A stretch of DNA of 23,990 nucleotides from Pseudomonadota bacterium (GTDB taxonomy: Bacteria > Pseudomonadota > Gammaproteobacteria > Xanthomonadales > Xanthomonadaceae): the NCBI GenBank assembly GCA_023399815.1, contig JAEWOJ010000148.1, positions 1-23,990 on the forward strand. Reading direction: 5' to 3'. Shown in pieces: positions 1 to 5,992 of this stretch. Numbering within the stretch: the stretch's first letter is position 1; each line of letters opens with the position of its first letter. A model generated the notes under the pieces. The model was not told the DNA's origin. It made no database searches and saw only the letters and a list, made by a program, of their open reading frames with translations. The position numbers were made by a program, and so were the translations under genes.

Positions 1-76
1 GGGCTTTCCCATGAAGGGATGGGCAGGTTTTGGAGATCGACACGAAAGCCCCATCGCGACTGGCGTCGCTCCTACA
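1..76. repeat. REP-type inverted repeat, left part cut by the window edge
   Basis: Positions 54-76 match the right arm of the paired repeat at 12857-12879 in 22 of 23 bases (core GGCGTCGCTCCTACA). The copy contains its own small hairpin, GCGAC/GTCGC around TGGC. Positions 1-8 (GGGCTTTC) and 44-51 (GAAAGCCC) form an inverted pair, so this is probably the right half of a two-arm element whose left arm lies outside the window. It sits directly downstream of the bioB stop codon. Short GTAGGAGCGACG repeats of this kind are common between genes in Xanthomonadaceae. Confidence 0.75.
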
Positions 77-98
77 CCTATGCCTGCACCCATATGGC

Positions 99-1127
99 TC
101 AGGCCGCGCAGCCGCACTGTGGAGCGATGTCCAGATGCACCGTGCCGGGATGGTCGTGGTCGTCGGCATCGACGCTCACTTCCATCGGCCGGATGCCCAG
201 CCGCGCGAACAGTGCCTGGTCGCGCGCGGTGTCCGGGTTGCCGGTGGTCAGCAGCTTCTCGCCATGGAAGATGGAGTTGGCGCCGGCGGCGAAGCACAGC
301 GCCTGCAGTTCGTCGCTCATGCTCTCGCGCCCGGCCGACAGCCGCACCATCGAGCGCGGCATCGCGATGCGCGCCACCGCGATCATGCGCACGAACTCGA
401 ACGGGTCCAGCTCGGCGCTGCCGTGCAGCGGCGTGCCGGCCACCTGCACCAGCCGGTTGATCGGCACCGAGTCCGGGTGCGCCGGCAGGTTGGCCAGCGC
501 CAGCAGCAGGCCGGCGCGATGCTCGCGGGTCTCGCCCATGCCGACGATGCCGCCGCAGCAGGTCTTCAGGCCGGCGTTGCGCACGTGTTCGAGCGTGTCC
601 AGCCGGTCCTGGTACTGGCGGGTGTGGATGATCGAGTCGTAGTAGTCCGGCGCGGTGTCGAGGTTGTGGTTGTAGTAGTCCAGCCCGGCGTCCTTGAGCG
701 CGCGGGCCTGGTGGCCTTCGAGCATCCCTAAGGTGGCGCAGGTCTCCAGGCCCAGCGCCTTCACCTCGCGGATCATCGCCGCCACCTTGGGGATGTCGCG
801 GTCCTTGGGCGAGCGCCACGCCGCACCCATGCAGAAGCGCGAGGCGCCGGCCTGCCGGGCGGCGCGGGCGCGGGCGACCACCGCGTCGGTGTCCATCAGC
901 TTCTGCGCGTCCACACCGGTGTCGTAGCGCTGCGCCTGCGGGCAGTAGGCGCAGTCTTCCGGGCAGCCGCCGGTCTTGACCGACAGCAGGGTGGAGACCT
1001 GCACCTGCGCCGGGTCGAAGTGCTCGCGGTGCACGCTGGCGGCGCGGAACAGCAGTTCGGGGAAGGGCAGGTCGAACAGCGCCAGCAATTCCTCGCGGCT
1101 CCAGTCGTGGCGGATGACGGCGGACAT
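99..1127 (-). CDS. bioB: Biotin synthase BioB
   Basis: This is a radical-SAM enzyme that inserts sulfur into dethiobiotin, the last step of biotin synthesis in the cytoplasm. The protein is 342 aa, usual for the family. The radical-SAM cysteines are C55, C59 and C62 in GGCPEDCAYCPQ. The later motif RLSAGRESMSDE, which carries the conserved arginine ligand of the 2Fe-2S cluster, and the HGEKLLTTGNPD segment are both intact. The start MSAVIRHDW is chosen because AGGAA sits 6 bases before the ATG; an in-frame upstream GTG would add 23 poorly conserved residues. It diverges from comF with a 43-base gap. A TTGACA box (minus strand, 1193-1188) with a 17-base spacer to CAGACT fits its promoter, and a BirA-box-like repeat overlaps that -35. 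Confidence 0.97.
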   Translation of the reverse strand: MSAVIRHDWSREELLALFDLPFPELLFRAASVHREHFDPAQVQVSTLLSVKTGGCPEDCAYCPQAQRYDTGVDAQKLMDTDAVVARARAARQAGASRFCMGAAWRSPKDRDIPKVAAMIREVKALGLETCATLGMLEGHQARALKDAGLDYYNHNLDTAPDYYDSIIHTRQYQDRLDTLEHVRNAGLKTCCGGIVGMGETREHRAGLLLALANLPAHPDSVPINRLVQVAGTPLHGSAELDPFEFVRMIAVARIAMPRSMVRLSAGRESMSDELQALCFAAGANSIFHGEKLLTTGNPDTARDQALFARLGIRPMEVSVDADDHDHPGTVHLDIAPQCGCAA

Positions 1128-1164
1128 CGGTGTTTCCTGACAGATCGGGCGACGGAAGCGGGGC

Positions 1165-1193
1165 AGTCTGGTGAGCATGCACGCTACTGTCAA
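1165..1193 (-). promoter_or_regulatory. Candidate bioB promoter
   Basis: Read on the minus strand, TTGACA (1193-1188) is followed after 17 bases by CAGACT (1170-1165). This would start the transcript about 30 bases before the bioB ATG. The -35 is a full consensus match; the -10 matches 3 of 6 positions. It lies inside the first codons of the divergent comF. Confidence 0.4.
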
Positions 1194-1905
1194 CAAATCG
1201 CTTTCCGATGTGGTTTACAGGGTGGGCGGCCGGTTGTCGGACCTGCTGTTCCCGCCCGTCTGCCTCGTCTGCAGCGAACCGGGCCAGCCCGGCCGCGACC
1301 TGTGCCCGGCCTGCGTCGCCGCGCTCCCGTGGCTGGAAAGCGCCTGCCGCCGCTGCGCCCTGCCGCTGCCGGCCACCGAGCCGGGTAGCGCGCTGTGCGG
1401 CGCCTGCCGCCAGGGAAGCTCGCCCCTGGCCGGCGTCCACGCCGCCTTCCTGTACGACACGCCGGTGGACGGGTTGCTGCGCCGCTTCAAGTTCCACCGT
1501 GACCTCGCCGCCGGGTGCCTGCTGGCACAGCTGATGCACACGCGGCTGGCGGCCGTCGAGCGGCCGCAGGCCTTGGTGCCGGTGCCGCTGCACCTGTCGC
1601 GCCTGCGCCGGCGTGGCTACGACCAGGCGCTGGAGCTGGCGCGCCCGCTGGCCCGTGCCCTGCACCTGCCGATGCTGGCCGGCCTGCGTCGCACCCGCGC
1701 CACCGCGGCGCAGTCGGAACTGGACGCGGCCGCGCGGCGCCGCAACCTGCGCGCGGCCTTCGTGGCCCACGGAACGCTGCCGGCGCACGTGGCCCTGGTC
1801 GACGACGTGATGACCACCGGCGCCACCCTGCAGGCCGCGGCCCGCGCGCTGCGCCGGGCGGGCGTGGCGCGGGTCGATGCCTGGGTCTGCGCGCGGGTGC
1901 CGTGA
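1171..1905 (+). CDS. comF: ComF family phosphoribosyltransferase-like protein
   Basis: This is a ComF/GntX family protein linked to DNA uptake or use of DNA as nutrient; the biochemical role is unsettled. The protein has 244 aa. The N-terminal part carries four CxxC pairs (CLVC, CPAC, CRRC, CGAC), a zinc-finger pattern typical of the family. The C-terminal part is a type I phosphoribosyltransferase fold with the PRPP loop LVDDVMTTGAT at about residues 209-219. The start is uncertain: GTG at 1171 gives MSMHATVNK, while ATG at 1177 gives MHATVNK; neither has a clear ribosome site. It diverges from bioB, and the bioB promoter and BirA-like box lie inside its first codons, so the two genes may influence each other. 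Confidence 0.9.
   Translation: MSMHATVNKSLSDVVYRVGGRLSDLLFPPVCLVCSEPGQPGRDLCPACVAALPWLESACRRCALPLPATEPGSALCGACRQGSSPLAGVHAAFLYDTPVDGLLRRFKFHRDLAAGCLLAQLMHTRLAAVERPQALVPVPLHLSRLRRRGYDQALELARPLARALHLPMLAGLRRTRATAAQSELDAAARRRNLRAAFVAHGTLPAHVALVDDVMTTGATLQAAARALRRAGVARVDAWVCARVP
1187..1220. promoter_or_regulatory. BirA-box-like operator for biotin control
   Basis: Two inverted half-sites, TGTCAAC (1188-1194) and GTTTACA (1213-1219), are separated by 18 bases. With flanks they read CTGTCAACAA and TGGTTTACAG, inverted copies with two mismatches. The known BirA operator of enteric bacteria has half-sites TGTAAAC/GTTTACA at closely similar spacing (from memory). The repeat covers the -35 of the candidate bioB promoter, where a repressor would block it. 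It lies within comF codons 6-17. Confidence 0.5.
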
Positions 1906-1982
1906 ACACGGCGGGCTGACGCGCCTGCGGCTATGCTCGGCCGTCGGTGACATTCCCCATGATCCCTGCAAGGAGCGATGAC

Positions 1983-2558
1983 ATGAGTGGCAACCCGAGT
2001 TTCCCGGCTGGTCCGCTGTTCGGCACGCTGTCCCGCCATTGGTGGGTGGTGCTGCTGTTCGGCCTGTTCGCGGTGGCCTTCGGCGTGCTGGCGCTGATGG
2101 CGCCGGTGCGCACCGCGGCGGTACTGGCGATGTGGCTGGGCGTGATGGCGATTGTCGAGGGCGCGGTGGCGCTGGCAGCGGCGATCGGTGGCTCGGCGCC
2201 GGTATCGCGTGGCTGGACGGTGTTCTACGCGCTGGTATCCATTGCCTTCGGCGTGCTCGCCATCCTTGATCCGTTGGCCACGGCCAGCGTGCTGCTGCTG
2301 TTCGTGGCGGCGTGGCTGATCGTCGGCGGCATCTACCGCATCGTCTTCGCCATCCGCGTACGCAGGCACATCAGCGGCGAATGGCTGCTGATCCTCAGCG
2401 GCCTGCTGGCTGTGGCGCTGGGCGTGATGTTCGCGCTCAACCCGCTGGCCGGGCTGATGGTCACTTCGCTGTGGATCGGCGCGATGGTGCTGGTCTACGG
2501 CGTGCTGCAGGTGGTGGTGGCATTCCGCCTGCGCGGCCTGGGCAGGACGGCGGCCTGA
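1983..2558 (+). CDS. HdeD family (DUF308) multi-pass membrane protein
   Basis: This small inner-membrane protein of 191 aa has about six hydrophobic segments arranged as repeated DUF308 units, for example WWVVLLFGLFAVAFGVLAL and WTVFYALVSIAFGVLAIL. HdeD of E. coli is tied to acid resistance at high cell density, but the molecular role of the family is not known. The start is well supported by AGGAG at 1971-1975, 7 bases before the ATG. The gene stands alone between comF and ubiA and converges on ubiA across a hairpin terminator. A function in acid or envelope stress is inference from family membership only. Confidence 0.87.
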   Translation: MSGNPSFPAGPLFGTLSRHWWVVLLFGLFAVAFGVLALMAPVRTAAVLAMWLGVMAIVEGAVALAAAIGGSAPVSRGWTVFYALVSIAFGVLAILDPLATASVLLLFVAAWLIVGGIYRIVFAIRVRRHISGEWLLILSGLLAVALGVMFALNPLAGLMVTSLWIGAMVLVYGVLQVVVAFRLRGLGRTAA

Positions 2559-2583
2559 GCCATCGGCACGGTCGCGAAAGCGG

Positions 2584-2607
2584 ACGGCCCGCCGTGAGGC
2601 GGGCCGT
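2584..2607. terminator. Hairpin terminator between DUF308 gene and ubiA
   Basis: This is a perfect 10-bp stem, ACGGCCCGCC with GGCGGGCCGT, around the loop GTGA. It lies 25 bases after the DUF308 stop and 6 bases beyond the ubiA stop, so it can serve both convergent genes. The T-runs are short on both sides. Confidence 0.7.
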
Positions 2608-2613
2608 TGCGTG

Positions 2614-3507
2614 TCAGTCCAGGTACTGGCTGGCGACGATGCCGGCGAACAGCGCCGCACCGACCCAGTTGTTGTGCAGGAAGGCGCGGAAGCAGGCCTC
2701 GCGTTCGCGCGTCCGGCACAGCCGGAATTCCCAGGCCACCAGCACCACGGCCACGCCGAGCCCGGCCCAGTACATGGTCCCGAGCCCGGCGCGCTGCCCG
2801 GCCAGCGCCATCGCGGCGAAGAACAGCGCGTAGAGGATGCCCTGGATCACCAGGTCCAGGTCGCCGAACAGGATGGCGGTGGAATGCGAGCCGACCTTCA
2901 GGTCGTCGTCGCGGTCGACCATCGCGTACCAGGTGTCGTAGGCGGTGGACCACAGGATGTTGGCCGCGTACAGCACCCAGCCCAGCGGCGGCACCTCGCC
3001 CTGCACCGCGGCGAAGGCCATCGGGATGCCCCAGCCGAAGGCCATGCCCAGGTAGACCTGCGGCAGGTGGGTGTAGCGCTTCAGGTAGGGATAGGTGGCG
3101 GCCAGGAACACGCCGACGAAGCTCAGGCCGATGGTCAGCGCGTTCAGGGTCAGCACCAGCGCGAACGCGACCAGCATCAGCCCGGCGAACAGCGCCAGCG
3201 CCTGCCGCCCGGACACCGCGCCGGTGGCCAGCGGCCGTTCCCGGGTGCGCTTGACGTGCGGGTCCAGCCAGCGGTCGGCGTAGTCGTTGATCACGCAGCC
3301 GGCCGAGCGGGTCAGCCACACGCCGGCGGTGAACACGAACAGCGTCCACGGCGCCGGCAGGCCGTCGGAGGCCAGCCACAGCGCCCACCACGTCGGCCAC
3401 AGCAGCAGCAGGGTGCCGATCGGGCGGTCGGCGCGCATCAGTTTCCAGTAGCTGGCCAGCTGCGAGGGCGCGGACGCTGGCGGCTGTTCGTATCGTTCGT
3501 AACCCAT
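2614..3507 (-). CDS. ubiA: 4-hydroxybenzoate octaprenyltransferase UbiA
   Basis: This inner-membrane prenyltransferase joins the polyprenyl chain to 4-hydroxybenzoate, the first membrane step of ubiquinone synthesis. The protein has 297 aa with about eight or nine transmembrane segments. Both Mg-diphosphate motifs are present: N74-D75-x-x-D78-x-x-x-D82 (NDYADRWLD) and the second Asp-rich loop around D191-D202 (DTWYAMVDRDDD). DRPIGTLLLLWPTWWAL near the N-terminus is typical of bacterial UbiA. The start is ATG at 3507; a GTG two codons upstream is also possible, and no strong ribosome site is seen. There is no ubiC next to it. It is divergent from the tRNA-Arg gene. Confidence 0.96.
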   Translation of the reverse strand: MGYERYEQPPASAPSQLASYWKLMRADRPIGTLLLLWPTWWALWLASDGLPAPWTLFVFTAGVWLTRSAGCVINDYADRWLDPHVKRTRERPLATGAVSGRQALALFAGLMLVAFALVLTLNALTIGLSFVGVFLAATYPYLKRYTHLPQVYLGMAFGWGIPMAFAAVQGEVPPLGWVLYAANILWSTAYDTWYAMVDRDDDLKVGSHSTAILFGDLDLVIQGILYALFFAAMALAGQRAGLGTMYWAGLGVAVVLVAWEFRLCRTREREACFRAFLHNNWVGAALFAGIVASQYLD

Positions 3508-3588
3508 GCGCACAGGTTACCAGCAGGGCCCGGCAGGGCCGGCGCGGCATGCGCACACGTCAGGGGGCAGACCTGCGCCCGCATTTGC

Positions 3589-3599
3589 CGTTAGAATGC
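3589..3599 (+). promoter_or_regulatory. Candidate -10 region for tRNA-Arg
   Basis: CGTTAGAATGC contains TAGAAT, 5 of 6 matches to the -10 consensus, about 63 bases before the tRNA. The identical 11-mer occurs at 17429-17439 upstream of speA. No good -35 is visible at the usual distance. Confidence 0.4.
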
Positions 3600-3660
3600 G
3601 CCTCCGCCCGGCAGCGCCGGTCGGCAGGGAACCGACGCGGTTCCCGCTGCGACACACAAC

Positions 3661-3737
3661 GCGCCCGTAGCTCAGCCGGATAGAGTAGTGGCTTCCGAAG
3701 CCATTGGTCGGGGGTTCGAATCCCTCCGGGCGCGCCA
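3661..3737 (+). tRNA. tRNA-Arg(CCG): tRNA-Arg with anticodon CCG
   Basis: The 77-base cloverleaf includes an encoded CCA end. The acceptor stem GCGCCCG pairs with CGGGCGC, the D-loop carries AGCTCAGCCGGATAGAG, the anticodon loop is TTCCGAA (anticodon CCG), and the T-arm holds GGTTCGAATCC. It reads CGG arginine codons, which a high-GC genome uses heavily. Its 3' end is a classic attachment site for tyrosine integrases, and an integrase stub lies 163 bases downstream. Confidence 0.96.
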
Positions 3738-3771
3738 GATACCAGTCCGAGCATGTCTCGAGACGTCCAGA

Positions 3772-3797
3772 AACCCCGGGGAAACCCGGGGTTTTTT
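3772..3797 (+). terminator. Terminator of tRNA-Arg
   Basis: The stem AACCCCGGG / CCCGGGGTT around the loop GAAA is followed by a T-run (six Ts in all, the first two inside the stem). This is a strong factor-independent terminator 35 bases after the tRNA. Confidence 0.88.
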
Positions 3798-3821
3798 GCT
3801 GTTTGGTGTCTTGATGGGTCC

Positions 3822-3906
3822 GGGGGCATCCATTGAAATCCCGTGCTTCTGGGGGCATAGATGGGGGCATCGTCCATGTGCCGAAGTCGATATGCCCCCA
3901 TGCCCC
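3822..3906. repeat. GGGGGCAT repeat cluster before the integrase stub
   Basis: GGGGGCAT occurs three times in direct orientation (3822-3829, 3851-3858, 3863-3870) and once inverted (3892-3899). A near copy, ATGCCCC, at 3900-3906 overlaps the stub's start codon. Clustered repeats between a tRNA and an integrase start could be arm-type integrase sites or an autoregulatory operator; that role is inference. Confidence 0.6.
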
Positions 3907-4001
3907 TGAATGACCTCCTCATCCGCAAGGCTCAGCCGGCCGGCAAGCCCGTGCGCTTGTTTGATGGTGCGGGCCTGTATCTGGAGATCGCTCCGAGTGG
4001 A
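3900..4001 (+). pseudogene. N-terminal stub of a tyrosine integrase (DUF4102 type)
   Basis: From the ATG at 3900 the first 34 codons match the N-terminal arm-binding domain of phage and island integrases: MPLNDLLIRKAQP, then FDGAGLYLEIAPSG. The next conserved segment, usually a Trp-rich strand followed by the core and catalytic domains, is missing: after about 4001 the reading runs into unrelated sequence. The gene is therefore cut after roughly 34 of about 400 codons. The reading frame stays open from here through the DUF3892 gene that ends at 4484, but a strong hairpin at 4084-4111 and an independent ATG argue against one fused protein. Its place just after the 3' end of tRNA-Arg fits an integration scar. 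Confidence 0.8.
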
Positions 4002-4083
4002 TTCCAGAGCGTCAATCACTTGCGACGCTTTGCGCGATCCACCAGCCTGGCGGCCCCTGTGGGGAGTAGCCGGGCGTCGTGCG

Positions 4084-4111
4084 AGAAGGCCGCCCAGCGA
4101 GGCGGCCTTCT
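4084..4111 (+). terminator. Hairpin after the integrase stub
   Basis: This is a perfect 11-bp stem, AGAAGGCCGCC with GGCGGCCTTCT, around the loop CAGCGA, followed by GTCTTTCC. It is probably the terminator of the deleted element's last gene. Confidence 0.7.
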
Positions 4112-4181
4112 GTCTTTCCGTCGCAGCCCATGCGATGCCGCCCCGCTACAACTGCCCCACCAATCAAATGCAGGGGGCAAC

Positions 4182-4484
4182 ATGGCCAAGTGGGCGGATT
4201 ACGGCATTTCGGCTGTCCGGTACAACGCGGCACATACGCACATCGACCGGGTATGCATCCATCAGGACAACGGCGGAATCTTCGAGCAGCCTACCGAGCA
4301 TGAGCGCGCGGTCATCGCCAAAGCGATCAAGGAAGGGGTCACGTTCATCACCATCCCCCAGGCGAACGGCCAGTGGCAGAAAGGACAGCCGGTCTACATC
4401 ATCAGGGTCGACGGCGTCGAATACCTCAAGACCGTGGATAACGGCTTGCCCCGGGACAACCTCGAAAACCTGCCGGAGTTCTGA
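4182..4484 (+). CDS. Small DUF3892 family protein
   Basis: The protein has 100 aa, starting MAKWADYGISAVRYN and ending with NLPEF. The pattern fits DUF3892: an initial strand (ISAVRYN), a histidine patch (AHTHIDRVCIHQ), a helix EHERAVIAKAIKEG, a strand FITI, then VYIIRVDGVEYLKT and a terminal D-N-L-x-x-L-P-E. No function is established for this family. There is no signal peptide or membrane segment, and no catalytic signature that I recognise. GGGGG 4 bases before the ATG may serve as ribosome site. Base composition is clearly less GC-rich than the flanking genes, and it lies between an integrase remnant and a terminator, so it probably came in with the element. Family call is from pattern recall, not a search. 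Confidence 0.78.
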   Translation: MAKWADYGISAVRYNAAHTHIDRVCIHQDNGGIFEQPTEHERAVIAKAIKEGVTFITIPQANGQWQKGQPVYIIRVDGVEYLKTVDNGLPRDNLENLPEF

Positions 4485-4572
4485 CCGGCAGGGACTCTGA
4501 GCACGCTTGGTGTGCAGGCACGGTCCCTGTTCATCGGCTCAGCGCGACAGCACCCTCGACAATGGCGAAAAG

Positions 4573-4601
4573 AAAGCCGGAGCAATGGCTCCGGCTTTTT
4601 T
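4573..4601 (+). terminator. Terminator downstream of the DUF3892 gene
   Basis: The stem AAAGCCGGAGC / GCTCCGGCTTT around the loop AATG continues into a T-run to 4601. It is a strong factor-independent terminator that separates the element scar from the lexA2 operon. The rest of 4485-4733 shows no gene. Confidence 0.9.
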
Positions 4602-4733
4602 GTTCGTGTCCGTCAAGGATGGCGGACATCTTCCGGGCCATCGGCAGGTGATCCCGGAAGCGCGCCAAGAGATTGTCTGTTGCCGTCATCCGCAGCTCCT
4701 CTCTGCGGCCTCCACTGGCCCCGGCAAGGCGAA

Positions 4734-4753
4734 GGGTGTACAAATGTACACCC
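4734..4753. promoter_or_regulatory. LexA2-type SOS operator
   Basis: This is a perfect palindrome: GGGTGTACA, two-base spacer AA, TGTACACCC. It ends one base before the lexA2 ATG at 4754. It differs from the E. coli CTGT-N8-ACAG box and has the GTAC-containing form I associate with second LexA proteins that control imuAB-dnaE2 cassettes. A repressor bound here would control its own operon. Confidence 0.85.
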
Positions 4754-5359
4754 ATGATCCCCGCCGACCTGCCACCGCAACGCGCCGCCGTCCTCGCCTT
4801 CCTGCGCGGGGAACTGGCGGCCGGGCGCGCGCCCAGTCTGGCCGAGGTCGCCGCGGCCTTCGGCTTTTCCTCGCGCAACGCCGCGCAGAAGCATGTGCAG
4901 GCGCTGCTGGCCGAGGGCCTGCTGGAGCAGGTACCGGGGCGCAAGCGCGGCCTGCGCCTGCCCGGCGGCGATGCCGACCTGCTGCCGCTGCCGGTATTGG
5001 GGCGGGTGGCCGCGGGCCAGCCGATCGGCGCCGACATCGGCCTGGACCAGCAGTTCTGGCTGGACCGGCGGCTGTTCGTGCTGCGCCCGGACTACCTGCT
5101 GCGGGTGCAGGGCGATTCGATGATCGACGACGGCATCCTCGACGGCGACCTGGTGGGCGTGCAGCGCACGCCCGAGGCGCGCGACGGCCAGACCGTGGTG
5201 GCGCGCGTCGATGGCGAGCTGACCATCAAGCGCCTGCAGCGCGGGCCGCGCCGCATCCGCCTGCTGCCGCGCAACCGCGCGCATGCGCCGATCGAGGTGC
5301 GGCCGGGCCAGGACTTCGCCATCGAAGGCGTCTACTGCGGGCTGGTACGCCCGGGTTGA
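4754..5359 (+). CDS. lexA: LexA-family SOS repressor (second LexA of the mutasome operon)
   Basis: This DNA-binding repressor is cleaved on RecA activation after DNA damage. The protein has 201 aa. The N-terminal winged helix is at about residues 1-70 (SLAEVAAAFGFSSRNAAQKHVQAL is the recognition region). The cleavage bond is A87-G88 in GRVAAGQP; the catalytic dyad is S122 (QGDSM) and K159 (LTIKRL), so self-cleavage should work. The start at 4754 follows the palindromic operator directly and has no ribosome site, suggesting a leaderless message. An in-frame GTG at 4736 inside the operator (AAGG 6 bases upstream) is an alternative that adds six residues. The recognition region differs from the usual LexA GFKGVRAAQYHL, fitting the unusual operator. 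imuA starts directly after its stop codon. Confidence 0.95.
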   Translation: MIPADLPPQRAAVLAFLRGELAAGRAPSLAEVAAAFGFSSRNAAQKHVQALLAEGLLEQVPGRKRGLRLPGGDADLLPLPVLGRVAAGQPIGADIGLDQQFWLDRRLFVLRPDYLLRVQGDSMIDDGILDGDLVGVQRTPEARDGQTVVARVDGELTIKRLQRGPRRIRLLPRNRAHAPIEVRPGQDFAIEGVYCGLVRPG

Positions 5360-5983
5360 ATGGGCACGGTGGTCGCCCTCGACAGCCTGCTGGCCGCGCA
5401 GACGCTGTGGCATGCCGGGCGTGCGTCGGTCGCGGCGCTGGGCGAACCCACCGGCCATGCCGCGCTCGATGCGCTGCTGCCGCAGGGCGGCTGGCCGCGG
5501 CATGCGCTGACCGAACTGCTGCTGCCGGCCGATGGCGTGGGCGAACTGGCCCTGCTGCTGCCGACCCTGGCGCGGTTGAGCGAGGCCGGCGCGACGGTGG
5601 CGGTGGTGGCGCCGCCCTACGTTCCCTATGCGCCGGCCTGGCAGGCCGCGGGCGTGGCGCTGGAGCGGCTGGAGATCGTGCAGGCCACGCCGCGCGATGC
5701 GCTGTGGGCGTTCGAGCAATGCCTGCGCAGCGGCGCCTGCGCCGCGGTGCTGGGCTGGCCGCTGCATGCCGATGCGCAGGCGCTGCGGCGCTTGCAGGTG
5801 GCCGCCGACAGCGGCCAGTGCCTGGGCTTCGCCCTGCGCGACCGCCGCCATGCCGCCAATCCCTCGCCGGCCGCGCTGCGCCTGGAGGCGGTGCGCGACG
5901 CGCACGGCGGCAGCGCCTGGCAGGTGCGCAAATGCCGCGGCGGTCCGGCGCCGGCGCGCGCCTTCGCCATGGCCGCGCGCTGA
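5360..5983 (+). CDS. imuA: ImuA, mutasome accessory protein (RecA/SulA-like)
   Basis: ImuA works with ImuB and DnaE2 in error-prone lesion bypass. The protein has 207 aa with a RecA-like fold. The opening part ALDALLPQGGWPRHALTEL and the hydrophobic strands LALLLPTLARL and VAVVAPPYVPYAPAW match the ImuA/SulA-like family. The loop where RecA has its ATP-binding Walker A reads LLPADGVGEL (about residues 54-63) and lacks the GK[ST], so ATP binding is unlikely by sequence. The start codon follows the lexA2 TGA without a gap, so translation is probably coupled. imuB begins 9 bases after its stop. Expression should follow the LexA2 operator. Confidence 0.92.
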   Translation: MGTVVALDSLLAAQTLWHAGRASVAALGEPTGHAALDALLPQGGWPRHALTELLLPADGVGELALLLPTLARLSEAGATVAVVAPPYVPYAPAWQAAGVALERLEIVQATPRDALWAFEQCLRSGACAAVLGWPLHADAQALRRLQVAADSGQCLGFALRDRRHAANPSPAALRLEAVRDAHGGSAWQVRKCRGGPAPARAFAMAAR

Positions 5984-5992
5984 GGCGCGGCC

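Noticed and set aside
3861..4484. A single 207-aa protein spanning integrase stub and DUF3892
   Set aside because: The linker translation is unrelated to both domains, a terminator-like hairpin lies within it, and DUF3892 has its own ATG and normal family length.
3738..4733. Second attachment site repeating the tRNA-Arg 3' end
   Set aside because: No second copy of the T-arm and acceptor sequence was found downstream in the window, so no island boundary can be drawn.
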